From Dyadobacter fanqingshengii (GTDB taxonomy: Bacteria > Bacteroidota > Bacteroidia > Cytophagales > Spirosomataceae), in assembly GCF_023822005.2 (NCBI RefSeq), contig NZ_CP098806.1:4526001-4590000 (forward strand): a DNA stretch of 64,000 nucleotides, in the 5' to 3' direction. Positions 60,222 to 64,000 of the stretch are shown in pieces (the first letter of the stretch is position 1; each line of letters begins with the position of its first letter). The position numbers and the translations under genes are program-made. The notes under the pieces are model-generated. The model searched no databases. It was not told where the DNA came from and worked only from the letters and a program-made list of their open reading frames with translations.

Positions 60222-61724
60222 ATGACCGCCCAGACTTTCCAGCCGCTTAGAATTTTCAATACACTTACCCGTAAAAAGGATGTATTTGTTCCTATTGCCC
60301 CTCCTTATGTCGGCATGTATGTCTGCGGTCCAACGGTTTATAATAATGTTCATTTAGGAAACATCCGTACGTTTCTATCTTTTGATATCCTTTACAGATA
60401 TCTGACGCACATCGGCTATAAAGTTCGCTATGTGCGGAACATTACGGATGTAGGCCACTTGGTGGGCGATGGAGAAGTGGGTGAAGACAAGATCGGCAAA
60501 ATGGCTAAGCTGCAAAAGCTGGAACCTATGGAGATCGTGCAGCGCTATACCAATGATTTTCACGACGTTTCTGCCACATTTAATCTAATCCCGCCAAGCA
60601 TTGAGCCCACTGCAACCGGACATTTGATTGAGCAAATCGAAGCTGTTAAAACTTTAATAGAAAAAGGCGCAGCTTACGAATCCAATGGTTCTGTTTATTT
60701 TGATATCAATAAATATCAGGCTGATGGCAATGAATATGGCAAGTTGTCGGGTCGCATTATAGAGGATCTTTTGAATGAAACCCGCGAGTTGGACGGACAG
60801 TCTGAAAAGCGTAATCCGCTCGATTTTGCCCTTTGGAAAAACGCCAGTCCTGAACACATTATGCAATGGGATTCGCCGTGGGGAATGGGCTTTCCCGGCT
60901 GGCATTTGGAATGTACCTGCATGAGTGGCAAGTATTTAGGCAAACAATTCGACATTCACGGCGGCGGAATGGATTTGAAATTCCCACACCACGAATGCGA
61001 AATTGCGCAAGGAAAATCACTTACAAACGAGGAGCCGGTGCGTTACTGGATGCATACCAATATGTTGACGGTGAATGGTCAAAAAATGTCCAAATCGCTT
61101 AATAATTCGTTTCTTCCGGCTGAGCTTTTTTCAGGAAACCATCCCTTGCTCGATCAGGCTTATAGCCCGATGACGGTGCGGTTTTTCATGCTGCAAAGCC
61201 AATATCGCAGCACGCTCGATTTCTCCAATGAAGCATTGAAAGCTGCGCATAAGGGTTATAAAAAACTGGCAAATGGTCTCAGAAATGCCAAATTGCTTTC
61301 CTATGCGCCAGAAGATGGCGTGACGATCGATGAGATCAAACAAATTGAAATCACTAAGGCAATTGAAGGATTTTACGGTGCCATGAATGACGACTTAAAC
61401 ACATCCGTTGCATTCGCGAATCTGTTTAATTTGCTCAAATACATTAATATGCTCAACATGGGCCAGTTGAAAACGGCTGCACTCGGTGAAGAGACCTTTC
61501 ATGCTTTGAAAAACAATTTCATCGTTTTCTTTGAGGACGTTTTAGGTCTGAAAGAGGAAATAAGCGAAGGTTATGCGATCCTGGATGGCATGCTGAAACT
61601 ATACAGGGAATATAAATTATCAATGAACTACGAAAAAGTAGACGAGATCCGTTCTTACTTTAAAAATCAGGGACTGGTGATCCGCGACACGAAAGTGCGG
61701 ATCGATTGGGCTTACGAAGAGTAA
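60222..61724 (+). CDS. cysS: Cysteinyl-tRNA synthetase
   Basis: A 500-residue class I aminoacyl-tRNA synthetase charging tRNA-Cys. Motifs: zinc Cys and the HIGH-type sequence in YVCGPTVYNNVHLGNIRTF near residue 31, GWHLECTCMSGKYLG near 228 with the second zinc Cys, FPHHECEIAQ near 255, and GQKMSKSLNN near 287 (KMSKS). The C-terminal domain is of normal size for Bacteroidota. The single gene is followed 2 bp later by the M28 peptidase gene. Confidence 0.98.
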   Translation: MTAQTFQPLRIFNTLTRKKDVFVPIAPPYVGMYVCGPTVYNNVHLGNIRTFLSFDILYRYLTHIGYKVRYVRNITDVGHLVGDGEVGEDKIGKMAKLQKLEPMEIVQRYTNDFHDVSATFNLIPPSIEPTATGHLIEQIEAVKTLIEKGAAYESNGSVYFDINKYQADGNEYGKLSGRIIEDLLNETRELDGQSEKRNPLDFALWKNASPEHIMQWDSPWGMGFPGWHLECTCMSGKYLGKQFDIHGGGMDLKFPHHECEIAQGKSLTNEEPVRYWMHTNMLTVNGQKMSKSLNNSFLPAELFSGNHPLLDQAYSPMTVRFFMLQSQYRSTLDFSNEALKAAHKGYKKLANGLRNAKLLSYAPEDGVTIDEIKQIEITKAIEGFYGAMNDDLNTSVAFANLFNLLKYINMLNMGQLKTAALGEETFHALKNNFIVFFEDVLGLKEEISEGYAILDGMLKLYREYKLSMNYEKVDEIRSYFKNQGLVIRDTKVRIDWAYEE

Positions 61725-61726
61725 AT

Positions 61727-62725
61727 ATGAAAAAGTTATCAATATTAATGTTTGTCTTAGTGCTGGCTTACGGCTGCAAAACCAAGGAAAGCTCCGAACA
61801 AACTGCTGAACAAGCTCCAAAACTGGTCAAAAGCCCCGATTTCAATGCGGATTCTGCCTATAAATTTGTGCAAAAGCAGGTTGATTTTGGTCCTAGGGTG
61901 CCTGATACAAAACCGCATGATGCCTGCGGCGATTATTTAGCTGCAACACTCAAAAGCTATGGGCTGCAAGTCATTCAGCAGGCCTTTAAGGATACAACAT
62001 TCGACAATAAGATCCTGAATGGACGAAATATCATTGGCAGCTTTAATCCTACTGCCTCAAAACGCATTTTGCTTGCCGCTCACTGGGATTCGAGGCCTTA
62101 TTCGGATCAGGATTCTGTAACGAAGAACAAACCGGTGCTGGCTGCCAATGATGGCGCGAGCGGCGTTGGCATATTGCTGGAAGTTGCGCGGGTACTATCC
62201 CTGCAAAAACCCACTCCTGAAATTGGCGTCGACATTGTCTTTTTCGATATGGAAGATTGGGGGAATTCTGAACAGGCCGATGATGAATATGGTGGCTATT
62301 GCCTTGGTTCCCAGTATTGGGCAGCTAATAAGCATACTCCCAACTACACGGCATATTTTGGAATTTTGCTGGATATGGTAGGTGCGAAAGGTGCAACTTT
62401 CTTTAAAGAAGGGCATTCTGTTCAACTGGCAGGAAGCGTAGTTAATTCGGTCTGGAATACGGCCAGCAGGCTTGGTTACAGCAATTTTTTCATCGACGAC
62501 AGAGGCGGTGCGATCACAGATGATCACGTTCCTGTGAACAAAATCGCCAAAATCCCGATGATTGATATCATTCATACGAAACCCAATAATTTGTCTAAAA
62601 CATTCTTTGACCAATGGCACACCACGGACGACACCATGGAACACATTGATCCTAAGACTTTAAAGGCAGTTGGGCAAACATTGATCCAGGTTGTATATCA
62701 GGAAGCGGAAGGCGAAGCCCTTTAA
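61727..62725 (+). CDS. M28-family peptidase / glutaminyl cyclase-like lipoprotein
   Basis: A 332-residue lipoprotein. The signal LSILMFVLVLAYGC ends in the lipobox Cys. The catalytic domain (about 40-325) has zinc-site motifs ILLAAHWDSRPYSD near 112, NDGASGVGILLEV near 140, FFDMEDWGNS near 180, and TDDHVPVNKIAKIPMIDIIH near 270. The sequence DxEDWG and the late His place it closer to glutaminyl-peptide cyclotransferases (pyroglutamate formation) than to broad aminopeptidases. Bacteroidota use such cyclases on N-terminal Gln of exported proteins. ATG 61727 gives the proper lipoprotein signal; it is 2 bp after cysS. Confidence 0.87.
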   Translation: MKKLSILMFVLVLAYGCKTKESSEQTAEQAPKLVKSPDFNADSAYKFVQKQVDFGPRVPDTKPHDACGDYLAATLKSYGLQVIQQAFKDTTFDNKILNGRNIIGSFNPTASKRILLAAHWDSRPYSDQDSVTKNKPVLAANDGASGVGILLEVARVLSLQKPTPEIGVDIVFFDMEDWGNSEQADDEYGGYCLGSQYWAANKHTPNYTAYFGILLDMVGAKGATFFKEGHSVQLAGSVVNSVWNTASRLGYSNFFIDDRGGAITDDHVPVNKIAKIPMIDIIHTKPNNLSKTFFDQWHTTDDTMEHIDPKTLKAVGQTLIQVVYQEAEGEAL

Positions 62726-62727
62726 TG

Positions 62728-64000
62728 TTACATTTTTTTGACAGTAACCCAAATATTTGAATTACGTCCCTTATCGTCGCTGCAAGAAATCTTGACCCGA
62801 CCCAATGGAAGGCTTACAAAAACGCTTTCATGCGGGGCAGATTTTTTACTCAGCTTATCATTAATATACCAAAAAACTTCCTGCACATCATTGGAGGTCT
62901 GACAAGCCAGCTGGATCTGCTGCGGCTCATCAGGGCGTAAATAATATTCGCTTCCGTCATTCGGGCTAACGATCAATGGCGGGCCTTCGTGAAAAACGCG
63001 CTCACAGTCAGGGTTATGCGGCGGGATTTTTTGGTAAGGGATCTTTTGCAGCTCATTATAGGCAATTAATTCCGGCGCCAGATTCGGATAGGTGCGCTTT
63101 TCAAAACCATTTTCAGGAATGCAATAGGTGCAATAAGACATCTTGCCGGATTTATCTGTAAAAACCCATCTCAAATGCTGACACTTTTTGTAAGCAGAAA
63201 CCCCCGTAATGTATTGATCAAGAATCTGGTGCGTGCAAAATTCAGACGGAATGTCACCGCTGGCAGCACAAACTTTTCTTAGGGAAACATTAGCCGGCGT
63301 TTGATACCAGCCTTTCGGCGAGTTGTAATCCAATGCATTAAAAATAGAAAACAACAATGGCGTGGCTGTATTTGCGCCGCTAAGTTCCGGAACGCCTTCG
63401 CCGGAAAAGTTACCGACCCAGACGCCAACTGTAAATCTGCGGTTATAACCTATGCTCCACGCATCCCGCTTTCCATATGAAGTGCCTGTTTTCCACGCGA
63501 TTTTGGGCAAATGATAAGTGTTGTCAAAGTTGGTGGGCAAGTCGGGGCGGGTGATTTGAGTGAGAATGTTGGTCAATAAATAAGCAGCTTCATGTGAAAT
63601 GATCGGCGTGCCTTTTTTGTCCAAAGGCGTTTCCGATGTATAACGCAGCTTTTTCAGCTCACCTTCATTGGAAAATGCGGCAAATAAGCGCGTCAGTTCC
63701 TCCAATGTAACCCCGCAGCCGCCCAGGATCATGGAAAGTCCGAGGTTTTTCGCCTGTTTATCAATGGTTTTAAACCCAGCTTTCCGAAGTTTGGATATCA
63801 AAACAGGCATGCTGACTTCTTTCAAAATCTTCACCGCGGGAATGTTTAGCGAATTGGCTAATGCAAATTCCGCAGTAACGGGGCCATTGAAATGTTGATC
63901 AAAATTCTCAGGCTCATAACCACTGAAATTGCTCGGAACATCATTTACAATATTCTTCGGAGTGATCAATCCGTGATCAAAAGCTGCGGCATAGAGCAGT
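62728..64000 (-). CDS. pbpC: Penicillin-binding protein 1C, C-terminal part (runs off the window)
   Basis: The C-terminal about 424 residues of a class A PBP; the N-terminal glycosyltransferase domain and the start of the gene lie beyond position 64000. Reading in frame to the edge gives LLYAAAFDHGLITPKN, then DVPSNFSGYEPENFDQHFNG and GPVTAEFALANSLNIPAVKIL, a typical PBP1C transpeptidase stretch. The KTGTSYGKRDAW motif near 63470 follows. The last about 100 residues form a BiPBP_C domain (PPLIVSPNDGSEYYL onward). PBP1C polymerises and cross-links peptidoglycan with uncertain physiological weight. A partner alpha-2-macroglobulin gene, if present, would be on the right. It converges on the M28 gene (2-bp gap). 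Confidence 0.95.
   Translation of the reverse strand, partial: LLYAAAFDHGLITPKNIVNDVPSNFSGYEPENFDQHFNGPVTAEFALANSLNIPAVKILKEVSMPVLISKLRKAGFKTIDKQAKNLGLSMILGGCGVTLEELTRLFAAFSNEGELKKLRYTSETPLDKKGTPIISHEAAYLLTNILTQITRPDLPTNFDNTYHLPKIAWKTGTSYGKRDAWSIGYNRRFTVGVWVGNFSGEGVPELSGANTATPLLFSIFNALDYNSPKGWYQTPANVSLRKVCAASGDIPSEFCTHQILDQYITGVSAYKKCQHLRWVFTDKSGKMSYCTYCIPENGFEKRTYPNLAPELIAYNELQKIPYQKIPPHNPDCERVFHEGPPLIVSPNDGSEYYLRPDEPQQIQLACQTSNDVQEVFWYINDKLSKKSAPHESVFVSLPLGRVKISCSDDKGRNSNIWVTVKKM

Overview
The window reads as a chromosome segment from a Bacteroidota bacterium of the order Cytophagales, most likely Dyadobacter or a close relative (inference; no marker gene such as 16S rRNA is present). Reasons: a type IX secretion sorting domain, an 859-residue HExxH metalloprotease of the Bacteroidota-type DUF5117/DUF5118 family, small proteins resembling DUF5606 and DUF5618, lipoproteins with Bacteroidota-style signal sequences, and promoters of the TTTG - about 20 nt - TAnnTTTG type instead of E. 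coli-like -35/-10 boxes. About 64 protein genes are supported. I found no rRNA, complete tRNA, CRISPR array or insertion sequence.

Positions 1-2840 are the end of an integrated mobile element that continues to the left: a small excisionase-like helix-turn-helix protein, an unrecognised 290-residue protein and a tyrosine integrase, all on the minus strand. By eye this stretch is more AT-rich than the rest. Right of the integrase is a short sequence like the 3' end of a tRNA gene followed by a terminator, probably the attachment site. From 2928 on, the genes are chromosomal.

2928-16200: a signal-less SGNH hydrolase, a TetR regulator with a perfect operator-like palindrome, a polysaccharide flippase with a related palindrome over its promoter, an MlaE/MlaF lipid-transport pair, an SDR, a ROK sugar kinase without the usual zinc motif, a family 2 glycosyltransferase, a secreted acetylesterase (T9SS cargo), MurB, a SPOR lipoprotein, GDP-mannose dehydratase and an exported thioredoxin. 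The theme is the cell envelope and surface sugars.

16300-34400: EngB, DUF5606, DeoC overlapping a family 4 glycosyltransferase, a KAS III enzyme, an M1 aminopeptidase, MeaB, a lipocalin-like lipoprotein, a lipid kinase overlapping a SUI1 translation factor, an FtsX-type permease, gamma-glutamyltransferase, a large lipoprotein, a cupin, a NudK-type NUDIX enzyme, a YtxH-like protein, a SIMPL protein and a MarR regulator.

34500-50700: PEP carboxylase, XerC/D, ribosomal protein S21, Ppx/GppA, the large metalloprotease, a signal-less M23 peptidase, an MFS transporter, an SDR, an S41 protease, acetoacetyl-CoA synthetase, and a pseudouridine synthase with a long charged repetitive N-terminal region.

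50700-64000: an HtrA/Do protease and an Hsp20 chaperone (protein-quality control), the classic acpP-fabF-rnc cluster, KdsA coupled to a PAP2 phosphatase, DNA-3-methyladenine glycosylase, a glycerophosphodiesterase, a PfkB kinase, a DUF5618-like protein, CysS, an M28 peptidase/glutaminyl cyclase-like lipoprotein, and the C-terminal part of penicillin-binding protein 1C running off the right edge.

I see no convincing new multi-gene system. The most useful new observations are regulatory: the TetR/flippase palindromes, three helically phased GACANAATG sites before hsp20, a 10-bp phased repeat before nudK, and a nested palindrome cluster inside the mobile element.
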